64,000 bases of DNA from the NCBI GenBank assembly GCA_947172415.1, contig OX359196.1, positions 4,280,501 through 4,344,500 on the forward strand, given 5' to 3'. The stretch is from Chondrosia reniformis (Eukaryota > Porifera > Demospongiae > Chondrillida > Chondrillidae). Shown here piece by piece: positions 11,501 through 20,821 of the stretch. A program made the translations under genes and the position numbers. Positions within the stretch are counted from its first letter, which is position 1. Each line of letters begins with the position of its first letter. Below the pieces are notes generated by a model. That model ran no database searches. It was given only the letters and a program-made list of their open reading frames with translations, and was not told the DNA's origin.

Positions 11501-14107
11501 GACACTGTTGAAGACCCTCAGGGTTGAAACATCGACAGAGAAGGAAGCCAACTGTGTCTCCAGATGCTCCAAAATCTTGAAAGCAACCACTTAAAAGATG
11601 TACGTACTTATATATACACTCAGTAATTGTTGTTATAAACAAGTATACGTAAGTACATGTTGCCTGTAAGTAAAGTGTAAAATGACTGAAGCCTCGTTTA
11701 CACCTTATAGAACCTAAAGTTAGAGTGTTCTGTCAGCAGAACATATCTATTCAGCTTCAGGAGGCTAAACTGAAAGCAGTTATTTTAGAGGAAGGCACAG
11801 TTATCATTACTCCTGCCAGTAGCACCTCTCCCATGAAGGTTGTATTTCATTTTGAGGAATCTGTGGCAATTGAAACTGTTTCTCTCTCTGGTGAGTCAGT
11901 ATTGTACGATCATCATTGTATATGCTTATCAAGGTGCATGTTGTCGTTACTGCATTGTGTGTTTTACCAGAACTTGTTACATTGTGTTTAAATGTGTGTA
12001 TAAAGGATGATTTATAAATGCCTATACGACATCAGAGTGATAATTAAAACACAGCAATTGTCCATTCATCCTTCCCTCTTGTACTACAAAGTAATCAGTC
12101 TCTATACACACTAAGTAGTGGTGATTCTCCTTATCAGAATGAGCTGATAATTAGAGACCTTATTTACATTTCCATACAGGTATGCCTGAGGGAACTTCAG
12201 AAGAAGTTGATGTTGCTGGTGAGATTCTCTTTATTAGTCAAGTTAGGGAACTGGAACTGGAGGGGAACAAATCTATTTGGCCAAAAAGGCTCTCTCTCCC
12301 AGCTCCCATCCTTGGTCAGAGGTTTAAGATAGTGCCTACACAGTTCACAGAGAAGGGTATTGCCCTCCAACTGCAGCTCTTTGGTTCACAAGCCAGTGAG
12401 TACAATACAATACAGTGGAGAGCATTGTAGTAGTCTCCTTCATACATACAAAGCTATTCAAAGCTATTAATTACTTTCTTTCTGCAACTGATATAAGAGA
12501 GACTGAACTCGTTGGACTGAAGGGGTGGGACCGCTGGAAGCTCTGCTATCTATATTTGGTCAATTATTTGTCTAGTCTAATTTTAGAAAATAGTGAAGTT
12601 ACTATCTTTGTACTACATGGACCTAACAAGCTATAGATTTTTATACCACTCTAAGACTTGTATATTTAACTACTATATAGTCAATATTTATCCATCATAT
12701 CAATTCAATTCAATTCAAAGGTGTCATGAGGCTGAATCATTGCATGATAAAGAAGTGCCTATTATCTAGGAAAGCCCTAATGTAGAGTTTTACCAGCTTA
12801 TCTTCCTTTGTTTCTAGCTAAAATGTTTTTGTTTTTAAAGGCTCTCTTCTAATATATTATTTTAGTATTACTTGGTTACAATCCTCATTATGCAGCCAAT
12901 CCCTTAGTTGTGACTGATGGAACTATTCTGCAGATGCACTACAGACTTGAGCAAGCTTCCCAGCCAATCAACATCTATGTTCTATTATTTGAATACACAG
13001 GTATACAATGCTTCTAGTGATTACGTACATGCTAGCAAAACTTTGTCCCAGAGGATGTAATTTTGACTACACCCTACTGTCAAAACGTTTGCAAGACAAA
13101 AATTTTGCAAACTCGCAGAGCTCTGCATAATATTAACTCTAGATAGTTGTAGAACAATGGTAGCTCCTAATTTATTTCTTACTCTCTATTTGTCTTTATG
13201 ACTCATGGTCCCCAGCTTGGCTTAGTGTCCCCTTCTGATACATATGTGTCACTATACTATACTTTGTTGTAAGAGGGATGGAGCATATTGCTGTGGCAGT
13301 CGTAGTTCAGTGGCACTGGTGCATGGTCGTAGCTGGTTGTCCTATATAGGTTCAACTCTCAGCAATATTGTTCATTTTGTGTTTTGTCTCTCTTTCATGA
13401 TGTTTGAAAATGAATGTAGTTTGTATATCATTTTGATTATTTAATAATGTTATCAATGTAATAATATATACGTAGATAATAAACCAATTTATTAGAGAGG
13501 CAGTATATTGTGTAGGTACTGTGTCACTTATGTATCAAGGAAGGCTAACCCCTGATAATCCTACCCTGATGAGTCACCTTGAAGTGTTTATATCCAAAGG
13601 TTGGTACATAAAGTTTGGCCATGGATGAATGTAATAAAGTGATAACTTTCTTAATTTTAAGTTGTTGACTGGTGGCCATGGAGCTTCATGATCAGTGCTG
13701 TAGATATTCCAAATAAAGACACAAAAACTTGATGATTATATATTGGGTGCATGCAATATTTCAGCCTTTACTGCAACCAAGCATATCTTCAGTTGCAACT
13801 CTAGACATGCATATAAACATGTAAAACCATGTCATGTACATTTACATGCTTAAGAGCACATGTGATTGATCCCATTTTGTTCCCAGACCTTCCAGATTAT
13901 GTAGACGAGATAACAGACACATATCGTATTGTCACATCTACCAAGTCTCTGGATCTGGACGTGTTTCAACAATGGGGCCCCAGCGAATGTAGACAAAACC
14001 TTTATTACAGTTTCAAGAGCAGGGTCCATGGCTACCACAACCAGTACATCAATGATAAAGAATGGAATGTAACAGAGATACAAGTCATTATAAGAAAAAA
14101 GAGATGA
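5511..14107 (+). CDS. CARD plus inactive caspase-like domain protein with a large uncharacterised C-terminus (965 aa)
   Basis: Twenty exons: 5511-5826, 5912-6017, 6082-6172, 6704-6772, 6979-7047, 7279-7296, 7424-7452, 7540-7695, 7953-8061, 8204-8390, 8560-8651, 8828-9003, 9773-10002, 10452-10661, 11060-11263, 11711-11890, 12180-12395, 12866-13000, 13516-13599, 13887-14107. The total is 2898 nt and every phase agrees. Residues 1-105 read as a CARD (LLQKLLAKGVLAQTDLAACE ... ASLECLASVL). Residues 106-300 follow caspase order: a first strand VAIFITAL, LQSTFEQNNFKVKVLNFTTE, DAAVFLCIAGV, then a p10-like SSFSWIQFVLSQVLSEW ... WPFRLYIQ. Where caspases carry SHG this has VMSANQ, and the QAC.G position reads PWCSIFNG, so catalysis looks lost. 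Residues 300-965 are strand-rich and not recognised. By analogy with pseudo-caspases such as cFLIP it may regulate apical caspases or inflammasome-like complexes; this is inference. Confidence 0.75.
9343..9480 (-). mobile_element. tRNA-derived SINE copy (minus)
   Basis: On the minus strand a tRNA-like head runs TTGTAGCTCAGTGGCAGAGC (A-box region), then CCAGCTGTCC and the B-box GGGTTCAATTCC, preceded by a leader GGGAAGCATTAGTGGAGTG. Related copies lie at 13270, 47495 and 50220, all with the same leader, so this is a dispersed SINE rather than a tRNA gene. The spacer between the boxes is longer than in a normal tRNA. Confidence 0.7.
10844..10961. mobile_element. Hairpin MITE with ATCCAGCCCCTATCCTC arms
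   Basis: The left arm (from 10844) and the right arm (to 10961) are inverted copies of a G/C-rich sequence around ATCCAGCCCCTATCCTC...GCGTG. The whole is flanked on both sides by ATTAAAAATGTA (10832-10843 and 10962-10973), an apparent target duplication. Non-coding, in an intron of the CARD-caspase gene. Confidence 0.7.
11462..11597. mobile_element. Hairpin MITE of the 'GAAGACC..CAGGGT' family
   Basis: CTTTTAAGTGGTT (from 11462) and AACCACTTAAAAG (to 11597) are inverted ends. The inner arms carry AAGATTTTGGAG / CTCCAAAATCTT. The loop contains GAAGACCCTCAGGGTTGAAAC, shared in variant form with the elements at 23391, 32251 and 56790. Intronic. Confidence 0.65.
13270..13440 (+). mobile_element. 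tRNA-derived SINE copy (plus)
   Basis: Leader GGATGGAGCATATTGCTG is followed by GTCGTAGTTCAGTGGCACTG, AGCTGGTTGTCC and the degenerate B-box AGGTTCAACTCTCAGCA. The tail TCATGATGTTTGAAAATGAA matches the copy at 47495. It lies in the intron between exons 18 and 19 of the CARD-caspase gene. Confidence 0.7.
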
Positions 14108-14486
14108 CTGACATGTGTATATGTATACATGCAAGTTATACAGTACTTTTTGTTTGTCCAGACCGGACATTGCAATTCGTAATATTATTGTAAAAGGTTA
14201 TCACTGCATGCATGATGACGTCATTCTAGTGAGTAAGTTTGTTCAAATGGTAGTCGTGAATTACCAACTGCAGCGTCTGGTCTGGAAAACCGACCCAAAA
14301 AGTACTGTTGATTTACGTATTTGTAATAAATATTCTGCTTTCAAGTAGAGTAGACAATTCAAGTATAGAGTAAACAATTTTTCCTTATCATGGGATGTTA
14401 ATAAAACACTAAAATGTTACCATCTTTATCTCTAATAAATTACATCAACATGTTATGAACTATATTTTATATGTAGATTTTGCTAT
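14108..14486. other. Convergent 3' intergenic region
   Basis: It separates the stop codons of the CARD-caspase gene (plus, 14107) and CPT2 (minus, 14487). An acceptor-like TTTGTCCAG at about 14153-14161 precedes a further open stretch to 14348 that could be an alternative terminal exon. AATAAA near 14323 is a plausible polyadenylation signal for the plus gene. Nothing else is visible. Confidence 0.4.
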
Positions 14487-17400
14487 TTAATTTCGAGTTA
14501 TAATCTCAAGGACATCTTCAAACGTTTTTTCGAGACATTCAAGGAAAGGTGCTCCATCTCTTGCGGGATAGCTGGTTACGTTGACGCCGAAAGCATCATC
14601 ATCAACTCTATAGCCGACGCCCAGTCCATCACTAGTTACAGGAGCAAAGCCACCCAACAGCACTCTGTCATCGCTGAGTGTTGACGTTGAGAGAATTATG
14701 TGATTCAGCTTTGCATAAGCTGGGTCTGTAAAGAATGGTATCTCCAAATTGTTCTTTGTTGCAATTGTCTTCAAGACAAATAAATGCCTATCAAACCCCT
14801 GACCTACAATTACGTACATAATGTGTAAAAAACAAATAATTTAAAAAATAGTATTGTACAGTACAGTAGGAAATTATACGCACTAATTATATAGCCTAAC
14901 AAATTCAAATGTGTGTATACGTATATACATTTTAAAGTAGAGAATCTCCCGTAGGCTGAAAAAGGCAATGGAATTGGCTTCAGAAAAATGTGCATCAGCC
15001 TGGCTTGCAACCTTGCCTATCAAGGAACAAGGCTATAAGTAGCACTATAGTGCTATAGTGATAACTCACCCATAACTGCCTTCTCCTTAAGTTTTTGGTG
15101 TACCTCTGAGGCCTCCCTAATCAGTTTCAATTTGGTGGATGCATCAACACCACTATTTGGATCAAAGGCTAGAGCACAAGCTTTAGTCTCCAGTGTGCCT
15201 GGTCTGAGTGTCTCAGTTCTGCCATGCTTGAAGGCAGCTGTACTACACGACTCATAAGTAGCCGGAAAATATTTGTAAGCACGATGAAATGCAATCTGGT
15301 CAGGAGAGAAGTTACCCAATCACTACACATATAGGAATGTGTGGTATGAAGCTGGTATATATAGTGTAAATATATAGCTATTGCATTAGTATGACTAAGA
15401 TAGAGGAAGGTGGACAGCTTTGTGTTCTTATTTGTTGAATGTAATTTTTATCACATACGTACGTACATAAAAACCTTTAAAACCTTCCTATCCTGGCAGC
15501 CTCTAGTTAGAATAGAATGTAGCTATAGGAAAATGGTGTGTTAGATCTTTCATAGGTACCTGGAAACTCAGCTGCATGATGGCATCAGGACTGAGTTTAT
15601 ACTGTTTCATCATTTGCTTGCCAAATCTGTCATCCTTAAGAGTATCCACTTTAAGATCATTTACCTGTTTGTCAAACAGCCCCTTAGCCACAGAAATCTC
15701 CTTCTTCAAAGTCTCTGATAACTGAAACTCAAGCTTTTCAACCTACATACATATACATACATGTATACATGTATACATCCATATTATATATTATATCTAT
15801 ATACTTGTTGTCGGGGCAACCGCCTGTGTTTAAATTTCGTAACCGTGATATAACAGGATTTAAGAAGCTATATACTGCATCGACTTCTTAAATCCTGTTA
15901 TATCCCTGCCCAAATATGGTAAACTAAGACGTTTCTTCTTGGGGGGTGGACCATTCTCCTTACATTTAGGACAGTTGGAGTAGTCAGGGCAAGAGCATTA
16001 TATGAAGTCATCAGCATTTAAGCAAAAACAGCCAGACGCTAGCAGAGCCATCCTGAAAGTCCCGCCAAAATAACAATAAAAAGCGACGGAGTATATACGT
16101 ATCACTCACACCACGGCGCTTCGGTGCGGTGGTATAACTAATACATAATACATATATACATATACGTATGTACAACAGTAGTTGTCTTTCCCTACAGTTA
16201 ACTATCATACAGAGAACCTGATTTAGTAATACCTACATTCGACACCTATTGACATGATAAATGTAATCAAACCTTTGTGATAACAGAACCACAACCATAC
16301 AGTACATATCTAGGATCTCCTATTTTTACCATAAATCACTAAATGAAATATAGTGAATAGCATGTATTAGCTGTTTGCAATAAGATTGAGGTCAGTGGCA
16401 TGGTCTTCAGTAGTTCCAACACAGAACAATGGTGAGTGCAGCTACATGTACGTATAGTTCTACAACTCTTGCTTTTCCCTCCAAGGCAGTAAGTTTGCAC
16501 AATTAGACTATCTCAACTATCACCAGTGCTATCTAACAAATAACACACCCACTTCCTCCAAGAAGCTATCCATAATCTGCTGAGGCTGTTGTTATCCTTT
16601 GGAGGACTAGATTAATGTAATGATCACACTGTGATAATCGCATGCAACTACATATATCACGTTACCAGGGCAACCAGATGATATCTGGGGTGTTATAAAC
16701 CTTATATCATACTTGAACTAGTGATAAATGTTATATCACCAGTAGGCCTACTTGTGTTTACTTATCATCACCTTACAATTGATTCAAGTCATACTGATAT
16801 ATATTAATTATACCACACTCAAGTGTGAAGCTAAGTGATATCCGCCTGAACTTTCAGTCTCGGGCAGATATCACTTATGCATCACACTTGAGTGTGGTAT
16901 AACTACTACATGTACACTCAAAGTTAGCATGCATCAGATGCATACCTGTGATATCATACCAGAGGGTTTGAGTCCATCTGGTATGTACGGAGCCTTTAGT
17001 GTTGCATCATAAACTTCATTAAAGAATCTCAAAATGGCCACCCCATCTCCCCAAGAATGCTCAAAGTTGATGGCAGCTTGACCACTTGGGGTCAGGATGA
17101 GTGAAAAAGATTTGTCAAACCACCTATACATAAAGTAGGAATTGCAATAAATTCATTCAAATAGGAAGATCATCTAAATGAAATAACAATTCCTACTTAA
17201 CATTGGAGGAATGCCATTTCCTAAAATATACGTTAACAGACTGACACATAAAACAGTTCTTCATATCAGCATATTTATCATTATCTTTTATGTTGAAATA
17301 ACACATAAAATATTCAGTCAAAGGCAACGACCTATTCAATGAACTGAGTACCACTACAATTCTTGCTTCCTGTATGTGCTCCCAATCAATTTCAAAGAGA

Positions 17401-20400
17401 CACATTTGGTACATACAGCCTTCATCTATTGGCCCCATCATCAGTTTAGTGCCTCACCTATTGGCCCCATCATCAGTTTAGTGCCTCACCTATTGGCCCC
17501 ATCATCAGTTTAGTGCCTCACCTATTGGCCCCATCATCAGTTTAGTGCCTCACCTATTGGCCCCATCTCCATGGAGTATCAGTTTAGTGCCTCACCTATT
17601 GGCCCCATCTCCATGGAGTATCAGTTTAGTGCCTCACCTATTGGCCCCATCTCCATGGAGCATCAGTTTAGTAAACTGCTGAGCCACGACAGGATCAATA
17701 TCATCTAATGAATTGGAATTGGAGGTAGGATCTTCTGACTCCAAACAAATCACAAAAAGAGAACTATCTATGTCCTCCTGTGACACTTTGTTGGCAGATT
17801 CTTTCAAGAGCTCCTCTCTTAAACTAGCCCATTTATTTCTGCAGAAAGGAAGCAGACAGTAATATTATTAAATAAATGTCAAGTGAAAATGGAGATTAGT
17901 TGTCTTGACTGAATACTTCATGTCGTATTAGCATGTGATTATGTATGCCTTTAACTTTGAAGATCTAAAAAGGGAATTTTGAGTTCTACAAAAAAAACTA
18001 ATTGGCATGCTTTAATAAAATCTGGTCCATTTGCAGATTGTTAAATGAACCACATGGTTAGGTCCAGCTTTAAAGTGTAACAATGGAGACCTCACCTTTC
18101 CAATGTTGTAAGATAACCAACTGATTCATGATTTTGGGGCCTATTGTCATCCAGGATGTACTGCAGATTCATTCTAATCTGTTCAGGAGGAACTGGTAAA
18201 CCTAAAATAGATTGTTCAACAGGTACATCTGAGAGGGATAGTAGATAAAATGGAAATAGCATACCATTATCTCCAACAACTTTGAACTTGTAAATGTGAC
18301 CCTTCCTCATGACAACCACATGGTCACCGCCACGGTCATATGTCACCAGCTCATCCTTTGAAAAACGTGGTACTCGCGTTGAGTTTAGCAGTCTATTGTA
18401 CTGGCTCATGTCCAGGGGGAATGCCTTAAATAGAAGAGACGTATACCATGAAAAAGATCTGGGAGTCATCCTATTAAGAGAAATAAAAAGTGAATCTCAA
18501 TAGAGAGGACAATTTGCATGAAGTGCATCCAGATTCAGTAGGATAATGCTAAGGATTGACTAATTTAAAATTCCTTTAAAAATTAATTCAACCAATCATT
18601 AGAAGCATTTAAAAAAACAAATATGGTTCATAATGTGTACCATTCCTTTTGTCAGTTTCCCATTTCATAAACTAAATTATACGTACAGAGCAATACTGTA
18701 GAGTATTGTACAAAGTAGAGGAGTGGTACGTACCTTGTAAGAAACTCATAGAGTGGAGTCTGGCTACGTGCTGGGTTGAGATGAAATATTTCAGGTTTTA
18801 ATAAGCCATCTCTCAAGGTACTCCTGAATCTGACAGCAGAGATAATCATGTTAGTACCTCTGTCAATCTACAACAAACAATAATAGACATCATATACGTA
18901 GGGAAGAATTTATATATACCGTACCTCTAGAAAACATATGAATAATCTAATGCACCATTTTCTCTTACTTTCTACATCTACGTACTTTAGAGTAAAAGGC
19001 CTATAGGGAACTAAACCTAGTGAGAGCTTTAAACGGGGATACAAGAGTTTTCTCCTCCTACACATTTCTTTTATTCTCCACCGTACCAGATAGCTGTTTC
19101 TGGGAATTCCATCCTTCATCAGTGACCCTATGTAAGGTATTGGTCACTTACGAACCTACGTAGTTGTTTAAACATCACAAACTCTGTGGCATACACATTT
19201 TGGGTAACTCAGAGAGTAAAAAGAAAATAGCCTCCATCTTATCATCTATATATGCCACATGTCCTTGTCAGGACCTTGGTTACCTTACCTACTCTTGTTT
19301 TGTAGACTTAATAGGTTTTGGATGTATGGCTAGTACTGTTACTGAAGATGTACTGTGTTAAAGCTACTTACTGCATTCTTAAGCTTTGGATCTGGTTTGA
19401 AGGCTAAGAATGGATTATAGTTGAGAGGCAGGGGGAGACGCGATTCCAAATACATATCAAACCAGGGTTCAGTGACGTAGCTAGTGTGCTTGTTCATCTT
19501 ATCACCTTCAACCAGTCTCCTCTGCAATTCTACACAATGTGAATGCAGTTGGTTATAACATGAATCATCCACAGTGTGATTATCAAACTACTATGTACTG
19601 TCAAACCATCAAATTAACTAACACTTCAGCTACAACTACATATATCTTTTAATCTTGTTTACTGGCAATCCTTTGATTCTTCCTTTGGTTGATCAATTCA
19701 AACCCAAACCTGGCTATCAGAAATACTATGTAGTACAATTTAGTGTATATTTACAAAGGTTATTAAGTGAAGACTCTGTAATGTATGGTACGTAGTCAGG
19801 GACTGGGGTATTATGTACACAACTGAATGATGGATATTGGCCAAGGATTCACAGAAGATCAAAATAAAGAAAAGACAAAGACTCCCAGGATCACTGATGA
19901 AGGGTGGAATTCCCAGAAACGACTGTCTGACCCAGTGGAGAAGAAGATGAAAGAAGGGAAAAGAAGGAAGAAAAGACTCCTGTATCTTCATCCAAAGCTT
20001 TCTTCAGGTTTAGTTCCCCTATAGGCTCTTTTACAGAATAGGCATATAGCATGTAGGAAAATGGTATCTTAGATTTTTCATGGATATACGTAAGTATTAT
20101 GTACACAACTGAATGATGGATATTGGTGTTATGCAGAAATCATCACATATAGAATTGCAGGGGTCACCTTGGCCCTGAGATCCCGTCTGAAATTCCTTAG
20201 CCAGCGCTTCTGTTTTCTTGTATTCTTCATCAGTCAAAATAACCTTCTGTGCACGCAGATACCTCTCCACTGTGTCGTCCAGCTTGGGAACCTTCAGGTG
20301 GGGCAAGCTGTCTTGGAAGTGCATGGTAGGTATGGAACTCTCATGCAAGTACTTATGCCTTGTAATGCTACACACAAACATTACACAGGTATATGGCCAT

Positions 20401-20758
20401 AGCTTGCATTTGAAGCTCAGGTGTGGATATAGGGGAAGGTGCTAAGTTATCTGGGAGTGTTTATAACAGAAAGGATAAATTAGTGGTAGGACCCCCAAGA
20501 AGAAATATATAGCTATTATAAAGTCTAACTCAGAGGGTGTTTCAGCATGTTTCAGCATCCAGACCCCCCCCCCCTAAATCACCACTGAAATTGTCATTAG
20601 CCTATGACAAAGATACTTAAAATTACATCATTAACACTTTCTGGAAGGAATCTAGATACTTACTCAGTGCCATAACAAGCTTTGGGCCCTAAACCGCATA
20701 CTTGCAGCAAAGACACACCTTTCTTCGAAAATGCAACACCACGACTTAGGGCCGCCAT
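14487..20758 (-). CDS. CPT2: Carnitine O-palmitoyltransferase 2, mitochondrial
   Basis: Eleven exons (minus): 20758-20664, 20367-20168, 19529-19372, 18867-18734, 18470-18265, 18201-18096, 17838-17638, 17123-16946, 15742-15560, 15295-15070, 14803-14487. All joins are in phase, giving 667 residues against about 658 in mammals. CPT2 sits on the matrix face of the inner mitochondrial membrane and converts long-chain acylcarnitine plus CoA to acyl-CoA for beta-oxidation. Exon 1 encodes a basic, acid-free presequence ([14 protein letters not shown]). The catalytic histidine lies in NFEHSWGDG (exon 8). Other family signatures are [32 protein letters not shown] and [11 protein letters not shown]...GGFAPV. 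The intron between exons 5 and 6 is only 63 bp. The 3' end of exon 7 lies in a tandem array of identical splice donors. The start codon is 63 bp from that of divergent ASTE1 copy 1. Confidence 0.97.
15847..15904. repeat. Hairpin, 21-bp perfect arms
   Basis: The 21-bp arm at 15847-15867 (begins GATATAACAGGATTTAAG) is perfectly inverted at 15884-15904 around a 16-bp loop, in the CPT2 intron between exons 8 and 9. Likely a minimal MITE. Confidence 0.6.
16808..16902. repeat. Nested inverted repeat (stem with interior second stem)
   Basis: TTATACCACACTCAAGTGTG (from 16808) is inverted at 16882-16902. Inside it, AAGTGATATC (16833-16842) is inverted as GATATCACTT (16867-16876). The outer arm is itself partly palindromic (CACTCAAGTGTG). 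CPT2 intron between exons 8 and 9; probably a MITE. Confidence 0.6.
17421..17640 (-). repeat. Tandem array of the CPT2 exon-7 splice donor
   Basis: Six identical copies of the exon/intron border, ATAG|GTGAGG read on the minus strand, occur with the true exon end at 17638 and further borders stepping downstream by 42, 42, 32, 32 and 32 bp. A seventh degenerate copy is near 17425. The first two downstream units keep the last 20 or so bases of the exon, including the CTCCATGGAGATGGGG segment; the others are shortened. Any downstream donor would retain GTGAGG and read AAT AGG TGA, a stop, so only the first donor gives full-length CPT2. Confidence 0.9.
18960..19130 (-). repeat. Dispersed repeat B, copy 1 (minus)
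   Basis: Reverse-orientation match to 19841-20095. It shares the segments around CACTGATGAAGG.TGGAATTC (19120 side), AGCTTT...CTAGGTTTAGTTCCC and CTATAGGCCTTTTACTC. It lies between CPT2 exons 3 and 4. No reading frame or clear TIR was seen. Confidence 0.55.
19841..20095 (+). repeat. Dispersed repeat B, copy 2, bracketed by a 31-bp direct repeat
   Basis: The 31-bp sequence beginning ATTATGTACACAACTGAATG occurs at 19810-19840 and again at 20096-20126, directly flanking this 255-bp stretch. The interior has an A/G-rich run (GAAGAAAAGACTCCTGTATC) and a right part GCATGTAGGAAAATGGTATC that recurs at 34140-34255 and, inverted, at 43390-43512. It lies in CPT2 intron 2. Confidence 0.65.
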
Positions 20759-20821
20759 TTTATATTAATCAAAGTAGGTGGTTCGACTAGACCTAGGGGT
20801 GGGTCAAAAAGAGGGCGTACC
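20759..20821. promoter_or_regulatory. 63-bp bidirectional promoter / 5' leader, CPT2 and ASTE1 copy 1
   Basis: Only 63 bp separate the CPT2 ATG (minus, 20758) and the ASTE1-1 ATG (plus, 20822). All transcription start sites and both leaders must therefore lie here or overlap the opposite coding exon. The ASTE1 start context is CGTACCATGGG, identical in all three copies. No TATA box is visible. Confidence 0.6.

Noticed and set aside
19827..20024. Basic Lys/Glu-rich plus-strand frame
   Set aside because: It is the purine-rich part of dispersed repeat B, found again at 34140 and 43390; not a gene.
20169..20445. Plus-strand frames over CPT2 exon 2
   Set aside because: Antisense shadows; CPT2 exon 2 on the minus strand has in-phase splice sites and clear family sequence.
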